Assembly (NCBI RefSeq): GCF_026745355.1
Contig: NC_079206.1
Location: forward strand, 44,641,216-44,705,215
DNA from: Beta vulgaris subsp. vulgaris
Taxonomy: Eukaryota > Streptophyta > Magnoliopsida > Caryophyllales > Amaranthaceae
DNA length: 64,000 nt
Direction of reading: 5' to 3'
Below are positions 38,608-50,950 of this stretch, piece by piece. The notes beneath the pieces are model-generated. The model saw nothing but the letters and a program-made list of their open reading frames with translations. It made no database searches and was not told the DNA's origin. How positions within the stretch are numbered: position 1 is the stretch's first letter; each line of letters begins with the position of its first letter. The translations under genes were made by a program, and so were the position numbers.

Positions 38608-39468
38608 TATATTTTCTAAAATCTTTCAATAAAAATTGTTTTAGAAAACCTAGTTATTTTCGGTTACCATTACTTATATATATATATTATATATACCTCC
38701 CTAATCTCTTCACCTCTCTAATTACAAGGCCTCTCACCATTCTCCCTCACGCCTAAATACCTCGCCTAACTAATTCTCCCTCACGCCCATACTACCTGAT
38801 ATCCTAATCCTTCGTCCTATATTAAACACCATCTATACTCATCTAATATACTCAATCACTCCTCATACAAAATCTCCACCGCCTAACATTACCTAACACT
38901 CCCTGGTCCTAATCAGTAATCACTCTACGCAGCATCATAAATTTTCTTTCTTAAATACCCGCTACTTTCATCAACTACTCAACGAAACCAGAACAACAAC
39001 AATATAACAACTTTTTAATCCAACTCCGCATACTACAACAATAATCTTTTAAGGCTATTTCAACCTTTCATCCAAGATCCCACACACACGGAGGTATAAT
39101 ATCTAAGAGTCAATAAAATTAACAATGTTTGTTTTCTTTATTTTTAAACATAAACATTGGTTACGCGAGCTCTTTTTCTTAGTATAAGAGTATCCAAAGG
39201 TATGACACTTTATCATTAGCATTGGATTAATGGCTATTAATATATACAATTGAAATTAATTGTTTTAAAAATAAAAATATAATCTTGTCTTTTTATTATT
39301 TTTCCCACAAAGACTAATATGCTATTGTAGATACTTACCCAGTTCTATAATAATTGTAACATATCATATTGGCACAAACACATGTAAGAGGAGACTGAAG
39401 AGAGAGAGAGATAGATAAAAAAGTTAGGACTCATATGATAGGAGATAGAGATAGAAAGTAGATATTGA
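38608..39468. other. Intergenic DNA
   Basis: A (TA)n run near 38670, then C-rich CTCACGCC/CCTAA text (38690-39090) with no ORF of note. Nothing else recognised. Confidence 0.4.
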
Positions 39469-39665
39469 TAGAGTATAAATCTATTCCTGGGCCTCAAGAG
39501 CCAGCGTGACAAAAAGGTCACGGGTTTGAATCTCTTCCACTGTGTTGCATCCACACTTCAAGCCCAAAGGGCTCTTGCGTGAGGGGCGTGATAGAGTATC
39601 TATTCTTGGGGCCTTAACCATAAGTTTAAGCTTTTGGTTAAGTTGGTCCTTTGACATATATTACT
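39469..39665 (+). mobile_element. SINE-like sequence
   Basis: A B-box-like GGGTTTGAATCTC at about 39522 follows GAGCCAGCGTGAC, which could be a decayed A box. The 3' part (GGGCTCTTGCGTGAGGGGCG) is typical of plant tRNA-derived SINEs. TGATAGAGTAT(aaat)CTATTC occurs at both 39469 and 39590. No clean TSD or tail could be set. Confidence 0.4.
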
Positions 39666-40015
39666 AAAGAAGTAATGTTGTAATTAAAACGAAACTTTCA
39701 AATAAGGGAAATATTACAATTAGATAAGAACGGAGAAAGTATAAATAAATAGGGTACATTGTCTTCTTATAAATTAAATCTAATATGTTTAGAGATTATA
39801 TTTTTTTTTCGATGGGATTTAGAGATTATATTTGTTACAGAGCCTCACAGGTTGTCATGATCTAGTTCTACAATATATTGATTTTATGTATATGAAATAT
39901 GAAGTGCGGTTTTTTCTTTCAAGTTATTTGCTCTCACACAATGATCACTTTTGCAGCGCTTTAGAAGGTAATTACTTATCTTTAGCAAAGGAAGTAAGTA
40001 AACAATCTGGAATCG

Positions 40016-42235
40016 ATGAAAGGAACGAAGGCAGATAGATTAACACCTCCTGTTATTGGTGAAGCACCTTGGCTTGTTTATACACCTAACAATTCCAGAT
40101 ATAAACAAAAGTCCAAGTATCAAAAGACTCAAACGTTCTGCACCCTTTTTTCTTCCTCTCCAAATAGATTGTACGTCAAAAGCATTCCTGCATTGAGCTG
40201 CAAATCTATCCTTGGTTGTTGTCATGGCTGGTTAATATTACGCAATCGTTACAAGAAGAAGTTAATTACATTGTGGAATCCAATCACTCTGCAATGTCTG
40301 GTTCTCCCTCTATTACCAATTGATGGAAAACAAAAGTTATTAAGTTGCACACTCACTTCACCTCCTAACTCTAATGGTTGTGTGCTATTCTTGTTTTTTG
40401 AAGACATAGTCTTATCCTGCCGTCCTAGTGTTCATTCTACTTGTAGTTGGGTCACTCAGAGTATTGCAATTGATGGTACGAATGCAAAAATGAGTTTCGC
40501 CGTTAATGTGAACGGTATTATCTACGGCAGGGCTTATATTACGCATGAAGATGGTGGTATGCTTCATCATATGGTCCGTATGAAGGTTGACGATGATGAC
40601 TCCAATTCATTCACCTTAGAGTCCTTGGAACTTAGGGATCCTAAATGCCGTTATTGCTGTTATCATCCTCACCAGTATCTGGTTGAGTCTTGTGGTCATA
40701 TATATTACGTTGGTGTATGTAGACGGCATGCATATGATACTCGAATAAGTGATGTTAAAGTTTGGGAGTTAGATGTGCTGAGAAAGAATTGGGTAGAGAT
40801 TACAAGTTTGAATGGTCGTGCCTTCTTTTTGAGCGATGATTCTTGCACTTGGACTTGGGGAAGTGGTGGAAGAGGTGGCGTACAAGAAAATTGTGTCTAC
40901 TTTTTTGCTCCTAATCAGAATGAGATTCTCTATTGCTATTGCCTAGATGACAATCAGTTGACTCTGCTTTTACCCTGTCCAGACGCCAGTATCCATCTCA
41001 GCTCGCCGATTTGGGTGAATGTGATGCCACAACACCACCATATTGATAGGTCAGTATTTCTACTATGCAACCATATGAAAGGAGAGGAAGTATAATGTCC
41101 GTATATTCGTTTTTAACACCACTATTTCTTCTGTAACAGGTTACCTCTAGTTGCGTCTCATATCGGGTACAAAGAGAATGGAACAGTACTTGAAGAACAA
41201 GAAAGCATGTTCTTAAAGCTCCCAATGGACATGATAGAATTGGTCTCGAGTTATTTGGATTTATTTGATTACTTAAACTTTCGAGCTAGTTGCAAGTTAT
41301 TTCAATCAGCAGTTCCACCACCAGTTGCACAATGGAGAACCAAAAACTCCCACTACTTTATCTTCTTTAAGAATGATGGCAGGTTAGGTCAAGTGAGAGA
41401 TCCATCACGAAATGACTCACATGACATTATCCTTCAATTATATCCGGATCCTTTAACTATTGACTTCTCTAAGGATGGGTGGCTAGTTTTATCTAATTAC
41501 GCCAAACAAACAATAAAGTTCTACAATCCCTTGACAAAAGTGATGGGAAATTTCCCCCCTATGGAGGAGATGAGCGTTAGAGATGTTAGAAGCATTGGAT
41601 TCTCAAGCAATCCTATTTCTTCCGACTGTGTGACTGTTGCATTTTGTTTTGATTTTGATGCAGTAATCATTTACTACATTGTACATGGGGATGAAACTTG
41701 GACTTCATGTGTTTTTTACCATGAAGACTACGACGCCGAATTTACTGTTGAGACTAGTAGTCCAGTTTACTTTGCTGGAGCATTTTATGTTCTTGATATA
41801 GATCATGGAAAACTTGGCTCATTTCAATTGATAGATGGTAAAGGGAGTTGGCAAGTTTACGACAGTCCGTCTTTCAAGGCAGACGGTGACGAATTTCAGT
41901 CAAGTCACTTAGTTGATTGCAATGGAGAACTTCTTGCTGTCTTTGTTGGGCATAAGGGAGCATGGATTCAAGTGTTCAAGTTTAACCATTATAACAAAAA
42001 ATGGACCGATGTTGAATGTCTTGGTAATCATAGCTTGTTTATTAGCCATCGATCATCGTTTTCGGTAGTAGCTACTGAGGAAGGGATGAGAAATAGGATC
42101 TACATTCCAAGGTTTAAAGAAAATCGTGTCATTTTTTACTCGCTCGAGACATGTAGGTACCATGTTTCTGGGAGTAAAGATTCCATGAAGGATTTTGAAG
42201 ATACTACTGAGCAATTGAATTATTGTTGGCTTTAG
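40016..42235 (+). CDS. DUF295-F-box-DUF295 protein
   Basis: Two exons, 40016-41049 and 41140-42235, with GT...CAG intron ends, join in frame (AG/G codon) into about 709 aa. Part one (residues 1-345) is a DUF295/KIB-type beta-propeller: PWLVYTPNN, then LGCCHGWLIL, then LWNPITLQCLVLPLL. Part two has an F-box near residues 365-400 (LPMDMIELVSSYLDLFDYLN) followed by a second DUF295 domain (DGWLVLSN, FYNPLTKVMGNFPP). F-box proteins recruit substrates to SCF ubiquitin ligases through SKP1; the propeller is the likely binding part. Start chosen because TAA lies in frame at 39995. A propeller before the F-box is unusual. If the intron is retained, two separate proteins of 359 and 342 aa would result. 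AATAAA at 42440. Confidence 0.82.
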
Positions 42236-42791
42236 GCGTTGATAGATTTAACTATGTACATATTGGACTTTTAGTTACAACTTATTATGATCTTTTGTAA
42301 ATTGTAATAGAGATATGGAAATTGTTGTTTCCTCTTTGCATTTTTAGCATACTAGTGTCATCTCTACTATGGTTGTGTTTTGCATGTATTTTTTAAAATT
42401 CACTAGTATCCTTTTTGTTTAAGTTGATGATTAACTTCTAATAAAATCGCTTAAATTCATAAAAAGAGTGACTCAGTACATGTTTGTCAATTTCATAGCT
42501 TATGATTTCCATGCATTACAGTTACAAGACGAACTTACCAATGATCTGTTGAAGGCAGTGGATCGAAGTTCAGTATAGCAGCAAGCAGCTAGTTCAGATA
42601 GTTTGTGAGATAATAGATCTGATTGAAGCATTTTGTTTTGGTTCCTATATTGCATTCTGCATACTTTTCAGATAGTCTGCTAGTCTTTTAGGTTGGAGTT
42701 CTTGCACACTTCAGGAAAGTCCTCAGCGGCTTAACCTCGCTAAGGCACTGGATTTCTTATATAATGTTATTTCGCAATGTACTTGTCTAGA
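42236..42791. other. 3' flank of the F-box gene
   Basis: Contains an AATAAA at 42440-42445. No other feature is recognised. Confidence 0.4.
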
Positions 42792-42864
42792 AGCCTATGT
42801 AGGAGTTAAACCTACATCTTTATGTGTTAACCCATAATGCTCTTCCACGTTGAGCTAATAGGCT
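42792..42864 (-). tRNA. tRNA-like sequence, probably decayed
   Basis: On the minus strand, 73 nt fold as a cloverleaf. The acceptor arms AGCCTAT/ATAGGCT are perfect 7-bp. The D stem is GCTC/GAGC, the anticodon stem TTATG/CATAA, and the T stem GTAGG/CCTAC with loop TTTAACT. The anticodon loop is 8 nt (GGTTAACA), so the anticodon (GTT or AAC) is uncertain. The B box GGTTTAACTCC differs from GGTTCGANTCC as if CG had mutated to TA. It is probably a pseudogene or organelle-derived copy. Confidence 0.4.
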
Positions 42865-43011
42865 AGAAAGATTACTTGCAAGTAAACAAGATTGATCCTT
42901 CAAGGTCAATTGTGATGATCAGTACAGAAAACCTACTTTCAAATTTCTAGCTTTCAAATATAAAATATACTATGTCAACAATTCATTGAACTCCAAACAT
43001 GTTCACGACTT

Positions 43012-43786
43012 TTTTTTAGGGTAAAGGGAGCAAATATATTAATAGCAGTCAAGAGTTGTCATACAAACAGTAGCAACTAGATAGTAGCAGACCTAGGTGA
43101 TGATATATATGCTCAAGTAGGATAGTTAAACACTCAAAGAAAAAAGCCAAACTTGAACAAGACAATGAGAATCCAAAAAACAGTACAAGTAACAAGGATA
43201 TTTCTTAATGAATGATCACTCCTGAAACACTCACAAACAATCTTAAACACACTCAAACCACTCCTGGAAATAAGTTGTTTAAACACTAATAAGATTAACA
43301 CTCCTGAAAATCTGATTAATGGTCGAAGTTAATTGAAACACAATTAAATTCAATAACAAAGTTTTTTTGTTTTAATCATTCATGTTCTTGTAAGGTAGGA
43401 TAACATGACTATTTATATTATTCATGACAAGAATTAACTTGTCCTCCAAGCACACCAAAACACATGGATACAAGTAGTAATTTAAGAAAGTTCTCCTCCT
43501 TAATTCTATCCTAGAATCTAGCAAGAAATTAAGGAAACAAAAGCCTAAGGAAAGATGACAAATCTTTCCTTAACTACAACAAAAAGACACGGCCAACTAG
43601 CCCTTGCCTTACACGCCACTTCTTCACAAGTTTAAGGAAACTTTCCTAAAATACAACCATGACAACTAGACTCTTAATAACTGAAATCATTAGGATATTT
43701 TCGTCTTTACAGAAGCAAAAACAACTCAACTAAGTTAACTAACATTTTAACTAATAATGACACTAAGTCAAATATGCTAAATAGCT
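43012..43786 (-). other. Possible 3' region of a gypsy remnant
   Basis: Sequence downstream (minus strand) of the integrase end at 43787. It may hold an untranslated region and LTR, but I find no repeated partner and no clear TG/CA ends. Confidence 0.3.
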
Positions 43787-44122
43787 TCATTCGAGCCAAG
43801 TGATACATGGCACAAATCCATTCTTGTATGCCATCAAAGTGAACCCCATGTGTTCCATTAGAAGTGAAATTGACTCGTCTTGGATTGATGCCTTTGGATC
43901 CGCATCATTATCCCCTTCTTCAAAAGAATTTGCTCTCAAATTCTCATCATCATAGTAGAGAGATAAATCACCAACATTGAAAGTAGCACTTACCCCTCCA
44001 TAATCACTAGGTAAGTCTATCTTGTAAGCTCCATCACCAATTACTCCAATAACTTCAAATGGATAATCCGTCCTAGGCATCAACTTATTCTTCTTCTTGC
44101 TTAGAAACATCTCCTTCCTCAA
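43787..44122 (-). pseudogene. Ty3/gypsy integrase C-terminal remnant
   Basis: 111 codons open on the minus strand. The pattern KNKLMPRTDYPFEVI...AYKIDLPSDYGGVSATFNVGDLSLYY matches the C-terminal, DNA-binding end of gypsy integrases (chromovirus type). It starts mid-domain: a Tourist-like MITE at 44138-44522 cuts it from the upstream part, of which only tens of bases remain. Non-functional. Confidence 0.75.
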
Positions 44123-44137
44123 GTGAATCTATACTAA

Positions 44138-44522
44138 GGGTGTGTTCTCTTCAACTTAAAAAATTAAGTTTCGGGTCTAATAAGTTCATATAAGTTGCAA
44201 TCATGTCCAATCAGGGTAATAAGTTCCAATCAGGTCTAATAAGGTCCAATAAGTTCCAATCAAATGCAATAAGTTCCAATCAGGTCTAATAAGGTCCAAT
44301 AAGTTCCAATCGCTAAAAGTTTATAAGGTCTAATAAGTTTCAATCAGGTCCAATAAGGTCATTAAGTTTCAATCAGGTCCAATAAGTTCCAATCAGGTTC
44401 AATCAGGTCCAATAAGTTGAATCAGGTCCAATCAGGTTTAATAAGTTCCAATCAGTTCAGTTCAGGTTCAATAAGTTCAATTCAGATAAGTTCAGGACTA
44501 TTAAATTGAAGAGAACGCACGC
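44138..44522. mobile_element. Tourist-like MITE with minisatellite core, TSD TAA
   Basis: Ends GGGTGTGTTCTCTTCAACTT and AATTGAAGAGAACGCACGC are inverted with few mismatches. TAA lies at 44135-44137 and 44523-44525. The core (about 44170-44490) is a run of TCCAATAAGT, TCCAATCAGG and TCTAATAAGG units of roughly 10 bp. Confidence 0.7.
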
Positions 44523-44525
44523 TAA

Positions 44526-44985
44526 GTCACCTTGTGTCTTTCATTGAGCTTAAGAGACGTGTAATCGGTTGCAAAGGTTAAAAAAAACGCTTGTGGGTCC
44601 CAAATGTTTGTTCTTTTAGTTTTGTTAATTATTGCAATTAACTTAATTTTGCAGTTAACTCAAATCTTTTCATACTTCCATTTTAAACAATTTTCCTCTC
44701 TTCTTTATCTGTTTTTTTTTTCTTACCAACCATTAATTCTTGAAGCTAAGTTGCTGTCATTAATCTTCACATAGAAGGCTTTTAAATTTGAAAATGAAAA
44801 TAGGAAATTGCAGAGTAAATCTTCACATAGCAGCCATTAATGGCTTCCTTGCTCAAACACTTAACTAACGACAAGCTTTGCGAAAATCAGACATTGAAAT
44901 CGACACACAAAACATAAAAAAAAACCAGGCTCAATAAATTCAATACTTCATATCCAACAAACAAACAAATAAAACCCTAACTCCT
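44526..44985. other. Intergenic DNA left of the copia element
   Basis: AT-rich; nothing recognised. Confidence 0.4.
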
Positions 44986-44990
44986 AGCAC

Positions 44991-46070
44991 TGTTGTATTC
45001 ACTTTTTTGATGATGACAAATAATGTAGTTTTTATTCTAGTTAAATCTTATTTGTTAAATCTTATTTTAGTTCGTTTTATTTTTCTATTAGATTTAATTT
45101 TATATCTTTGATTAAATTTTATTCTGGTAGTATAGATTAGATTTATTTTATTATAGCTTATTGATAACTTATGGAGAATTAATTACGAGGTTAATCAAAA
45201 TTAAGTCATTTAAACTAATTGTTTATCTTTTCGACACATTACATGATTGTATGATTTTGATATTATGGAATATTAACTTTAACAAATTTGAATTCCATAA
45301 TGTTTGTGGAGTTAGTGGTATATGCGCAGGTGAAATGTATACGCAAACTGAACGTGCATCAATATCTAACTACCTCGCTACAAATAAGGAACCAAGATGT
45401 TGATCGGTTAGTTCCTAGATTCTAGGGAGCATAAATAATTGCCTTATTGTTAGCACGCGCAAATCTGATGGAGCTAAGGATGATTAAGAGGAATAACGGC
45501 TCCAGAAGTGGTTGGTGGGATGCTACATTATAGCACCCATAACGTACTAATGGAGCAAAACGTGGAGCAGCTGATATTCCTATTTATAGCGTTAGAAAAT
45601 TGAATTCAAACTTAATACTTTCCAGATTTTCATGTATTACGTCTAAGAAAGTTTATTCGGTTTTCTATCTTCAATTTATTATAATCATTGTATTTGAGTT
45701 TGGGTTGAGAGAAAGAAAAATTTTGTATTCAAGAGAGAGAAAAGAGAAAGAGAAAGAGAAGACTTCTAGTGAAGTCAAGTGAGAAAAGTCACGTGTTCAA
45801 GGGGAACATGGTGACTGGGAACTGGTTCCTAGAGGAACTAAGTGAGGATATATTTATATCTAGTTATAATAACTATTATAAATAAAAGAGCAAGGTTTTC
45901 TTCCTAAAGAATTGAGGAAGAGAACCTTGTTAAAAGGATCTTCGTGCGTTCTTACTTATCACTACTTCTCTTTATTAGCCTTCAAATTTAGTTTATCCGC
46001 AAAAAGTTTGTAAATCTCCCCAACTACAATTCACCCCCCTTTTGTAGTTGATTTAGTGTTTATACTAGAG
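44991..46070 (+). repeat. Copia 5' LTR
   Basis: About 1080 bp starting TGTTGTATTC. Shares about 900 bp with 50946-51875 at high identity and about 450 bp with 53782-54233. The end is not a clean CA; it is set by the primer site. Confidence 0.8.
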
Positions 46071-46144
46071 TAATAATTGGTATTAGAGTCCGGTTCCTCC
46101 AAAAATCAGCTAACACTGAGGAGCACTACGGGAGAAATATTAGA

Positions 46145-49100
46145 TGAAGGTTACTCAACTCAACGTCCACCTATGTTTAATGGCAAGCACTCCATACTGG
46201 AAGAATCGTATGAAAATTTTCATTAAGGCTGAAAACTATCAAGTCTGGAGAGTGATTGAAATTGGTGACTTTAAAGTCACAGAGAAAAAAAAAGGCAAGA
46301 CTATCACTAGTAGAAAAAGAACGATTTGCATCCCCTCAGGTGCGTCGCATAACAATGAAGACGACGCAAAAACCTAATTTGCGTCGCATGGGAGCTAGAG
46401 TGCGACGCAAAACAACCTCTATCTGTGTCGCACGTTATGAAGGTGCGTTGCAAAAGGTTGATTTGCATCGGACGAAGAGGTCCATGCGACGCAGATGTGT
46501 TGAGCGAATTAATGACAAAAAAAAATGATGTATGTTGCGTCGCATGGGTTCGAAGTGCGATGCAGATGGCCTCACAACATAAGAGGCCCATTTCAACCAT
46601 TCACTCTCACTTGGCTTCTAAAACCCTAGATCTCACCCCTCACTTTCTCACTCCGTTCACTCTCAGCAGCCTTCACTCTCTCCATTTTCTTCTTCACTTT
46701 GAACTCGAGATCCGTTCGTTTCTCAGGCCTCCCCATCTCCCTTCTTCTCTCCGCCTCTCAATCTCAAGATCTGAATAGCACTGACACGACAACACAAACA
46801 CCGACGAGTCCGGCAACTTTGTTCACTGCTATCGACGGTGTTCTCAATTTCATTGATTTTTTCCCCAAATTGAAGGACGATGTTCTCGCCGTCTATTTTC
46901 TCAAATTCAAGAAAGAGAATTGAAGAAGAACGAGGTTTGAAGAACAACGAAAACAAAGTTTTATTTGATTTTGGCGATTTAGTTTTTTTAAAAAATATAT
47001 TTAGTGAAATTTCATTCTTGTATAGATCTGATTTTGGTTTTTTTGGGTTCGGTTTTTAATTTCGTATTTTGTATGTTAGATCTGAATATTTAAGTTTTTA
47101 ATTTCATTTTTTAACTTTTTAATTTTGTATAGATTATGGTTGATTGCTTTTGTTTTTCTGTTTTTATTAGCTTTGTTGAATTTCAGTTTTAGTGAAGGAA
47201 GTTGATTCAATTTCATTCTTAATATCGTTGTTATTGTGTATGAGTTGATTCAATAATATCCTGCCTTCAATTATTTTTGTGTATGCGTTTTGTGTATTTT
47301 AGGATTATTTTTGTGTAGATTCAGTTTGTATTCCATTGTTATTGTAGGTATTCATGTACCGTGAATTTTTTTATTAACAAAGATTACCCATGTGCGTCGG
47401 ATGTAAGACAATGTGCGACACAAATGGGTCTGGCTTGCTGGTCTGCTGTCTCCATCTGCGTCACATGTTGATGAATGTGCGATGCATATGATCGACGATT
47501 TGCGTCGTAGGTAGGGCATGGTCCGACGCTAATCCTCTATCACGATCTGCGTCAAGGCCTGTGCCGTCGGACCCATGTCCGACGCAAATGGGCGCTTCGC
47601 ATCCGACACTAATTGTCCATTTTGTACTAGTGTATTCCCAAACCTCTCTCAAAATATGATAAAGATGACTTCGATAAGATGGAGAGGAACAACTTCGCCA
47701 AAAAGATTCTCCACTGTGGTCTTGGTCCCCATGAACACAATAGAATCATGGAATGCAAATCGGCCAAGCAAATGTCGGAACTTCTATAGGTTACGCACGA
47801 AGGAACAAGCGAAGTCAAGAGTTCAAAGATAGATATGCTCATGCACAAGTATAAGTTATTCCAAATGAAGCCTAAGGAGTCAGTTCATGATATGCTCACT
47901 AGGTTCTCCAACCTTATCAATGCGCTCAACTCTCTTGGGAAGGCTATAACTCAAAAGGAACAGGTACGGGAAGTTCTAGGGAGTCTCCCACAGGATGACA
48001 AACGGATGGCGAAATTCACAGCTTTGCAAGAAACCAAGGATTTCACCACATTCAATATCGAGCAACTTGTAGATTCCATGTTGACTCATGAGTTGCATCT
48101 AGGAACTCATGCGGCCGATCCTAGTAGACCTAAAGCTTTGGCTCTAAAATTTGAAGAACAAGATGATTCAGAAACTGATGATGAGGAAGCTGCATTGATC
48201 GTGAAAAAGTTCAAAAAGTTTTTAATAGGAACTACAAAGAGAAAAGCACAAGAAAGCCCACAAAAGAAATGAGAAGGGCCATGGTTACAGCCTGGGGAGA
48301 ATCCGATTCTGGCGAGGAGAAGGAACAACCTGAAGAAGAAACCGCTCATCTAAGTCTCATGGAAAAGACAGATGATGAAGAGGACTTGCCAAACAACAAG
48401 GTATGTGTTAATGTTATTGAAGAAGAGTTATCAGAACTTAAAAAGAGCCAACTTATAAAATTGCTTTTGGACACTTTGGATGATTACAAGGCAATCTGCA
48501 TTAGAGAGGAGAATATAGAGAATGCCTTGGAAGTCACCAAAGAACATTCAAACTGGTTTAAAACTTTGAACGCAAGTATCGATGAAAGGTTCTTTGAGAA
48601 TTTTGATGAAAACCGGCGTATTCAAGAAGCCTTTGAAAAGGTTAAAAATGAAAACTACTTCTTGAATATGGAGATGGCAGAATTGAAACTCTTTGTTCCT
48701 GAAAGAATTAGTTCCCCCAAAAATACCATAACAGATTCGAAAAATTGAAATCTGAATACAATACAGTTTTAGAGGAATATCTGGTACTTAAAGGGAAATT
48801 GGAATCTTCAAGAACAAAACTTCCTGATCCAGTAAGCTGGATACAAAAGTATAAAAATGAAGGAAGAAATGGACTAGGTTTCAGTCATAAGAAGAAAAAT
48901 AAAATGAAAAAAAATGTTGATCTGTTAAGCAATCGAGTATGCTCTTATTGTGGTAACAGTGGTCACTTAGTATCTGACTGTTCTACCAGAGAAGAACATA
49001 TTGAAATGAACACTCGCTTAGTTAAGCAAGTGTGGAAAATTAATTAAAAGAAACTCAAGCCCGACAGAGGAACCCAAGTCAAACTAGGTTCCTACCACTG

Positions 49101-50950
49101 ACTAATTGTTATGGATACAGGCTAAAGTGAGGGAGAACAACATGTGGTACCTCAATAGCGGTCGTTCTAAGCACATGACTGGAGACAAAACAAAATTTCT
49201 TTGACTTCCAGTTTATGAAGGAGGAACTGTGACATTTGGAGACAATCTTACAGGTAATATAGTAGATGTAGGTAAGGTTGAGAAATCTCAGTCATATTCC
49301 ATATATAATGTATTTTTGGTCGAGGGTTTGAAACACAATTTACTTAGCATTTCTCAATTTTGTGACAAAGGGAACAATGTGAAGGTTAATAATGAGTGTT
49401 GTGTAGTAAGTGATGTAGGTACAGGTACCAAGATTCTGGAACGAACTAGGAACGGAAACACTTATGTCGTTGACCTAAACCTGGTTTATAGGAACAATAT
49501 GACTTGCCTAAGTGCGATAGATAATGATCCACTCCTTTGGCATAAAAGGTGTGGTCATGCAAGTATGACCCTGCTCCATAAGCTAAGTGGTAAGGATTTA
49601 GTTGTTGGTCTTCCAACAATCAAGGTCTCAAATCATGAAGTTTATGGTGCTTGTGCAAAAGGAAAACATGTTAGATCCTCGTTTAAACCAAAGAAGATGG
49701 TAAGTACACAAAGTCCACTTGAATAAATTCACATGGACTTATGTGGGCCTGTTCGTATCTAAAGCAGATATGGTAAGAGATATGTACCAGTTATGGTTGA
49801 TGATTTTTCAAGGTACACTTGGGTTATTTTTCTTCATAGCAAAGATGAATCTTTTGATGAATTTTGACCTTTGCTAAAAGAATATAAAGGGTAAGTAGTT
49901 TTAAATTAAAACATTTACATTCTGACCATGGTAAGGAGCTTGAAAACTCCAAGTTTGATGATTTTTGCAGCAATGAAGGACTAGATCACAACTTCTCTGC
50001 TCCTAGGACCCCACAATATAATGGCGTGGTAGAAAGGAAAAATCGTACTCTGAAGTACATGGCTAGAACAATGCCTATAGCCAGCAATCTTTCAAAGAAC
50101 TTTTAGGCAGAGGCAGTGAACACCGCTTGCTATATCATCAATAGAGTCATGTTGAGACATATTACCTTGAAGACCTCCCATGAGCTACTCAAAGGAAGAA
50201 AACCCAACATCTCTTACTTTAGAGTCTTTGGTTGTAGATGTTTGTACACAACAATGGTAAAGACAATCTATAAAATTTTATGCTAGAAGTGATGAGGCAG
50301 TTTTTATAGGGTATGCTTTAAATAGTAAAGCATATAGAGTCTATAACAAAAGAACAATGTCTGTTGAGGAAAGCGTTCATATTATTTTTGATGAAACTAA
50401 CTCTCTACAGGAACCAGGTTATGAAAATGATTTTGAAATTGGTTTGACTCGTTCTAAAGAGTCAGCCAACTTTGATGAGGAACTAACACCTGCAGGTACT
50501 GATAAGAAGCATGTTCCTGAAAACGAGATGATTGTTCCTGATCCTATTGCTCAAGGGGAACAGGCAGATGAAGGAACTCCTGATGGAGAAGGATAAGAAG
50601 AAGAATCACATCCAGAGAATGAATCAACTGAAGAACCTCAAGTAGAAGGAACAAGAACAAGAGTGTTTCAACCAAAACCTTGGAAGCACCAAGACTCCCA
50701 GCCACTAGAGTTGATCATAAGTGATATTGAGAAGGGAACTCAAACAAGATCGCAGCTCAAAAACTTCTGTGCATTCCAAGCCTTTTTGTCCATGACAGAA
50801 CCTCGAGATCATAATGAAGCCCTACTAGAGTCTGACTGGATAAATGTCATGCCAGAGGAACTCATTGAGTTCCAAAGGAACAAGGTCTGGCATCTTGAAA
50901 CCAAGCCTCAGAATCAAAAGGTGATTGGACTGAAATGGGTCTTCTGGAGA
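46145..50950 (+). pseudogene. Copia gag-pol, broken
   Basis: Gag start (RMKIFIKAENYQVWRVI) at about 46200-46300, then the CACTA insert, and gag resumes at 47636. The CCHC knuckle CSYCGNSGHLVSDC lies near 48940. Protease reads YLNSGRSKHMTG near 49145, with the catalytic Asp replaced by Asn. The GAG-pre-integrase motif LWHKRCGHAS lies near 49537. The integrase core retains its D, D and E contexts (MDLCGP, SDHGKELEN, GVVERKNRTL). Reverse transcriptase stops after KVIGLKWVF (50930), where it joins LTR sequence. Several frameshifts and stops, including a probable Trp-to-TAG at about 50104. Not functional. Confidence 0.85.
46305..47632. mobile_element. CACTA element nested in copia gag, TSD TAT
   Basis: 1328 bp from CACTAGTAGAAAAAGAACG to TTTTGTACTAGTG. 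TAT is duplicated at 46302-46304 and 47633-47635, the 3-bp TSD of CACTA elements. Subterminal TGCGTCGCA/TGCGACGCA units occur about eight times near each end (46340-46565; 47393-47612). No transposase. The middle (46570-46930) is a non-repetitive ORF-bearing stretch that may be captured DNA. Confidence 0.9.

Noticed and set aside
39832..40038. Upstream ORF as first exon of the F-box gene
   Set aside because: It is in another frame, and a stop (TAA at 39995) precedes the chosen start in the gene's own frame.
46425..46923. ORFs in the CACTA element
   Set aside because: Short, overlapping and without transposase motifs; possible captured DNA but not supported as a gene.
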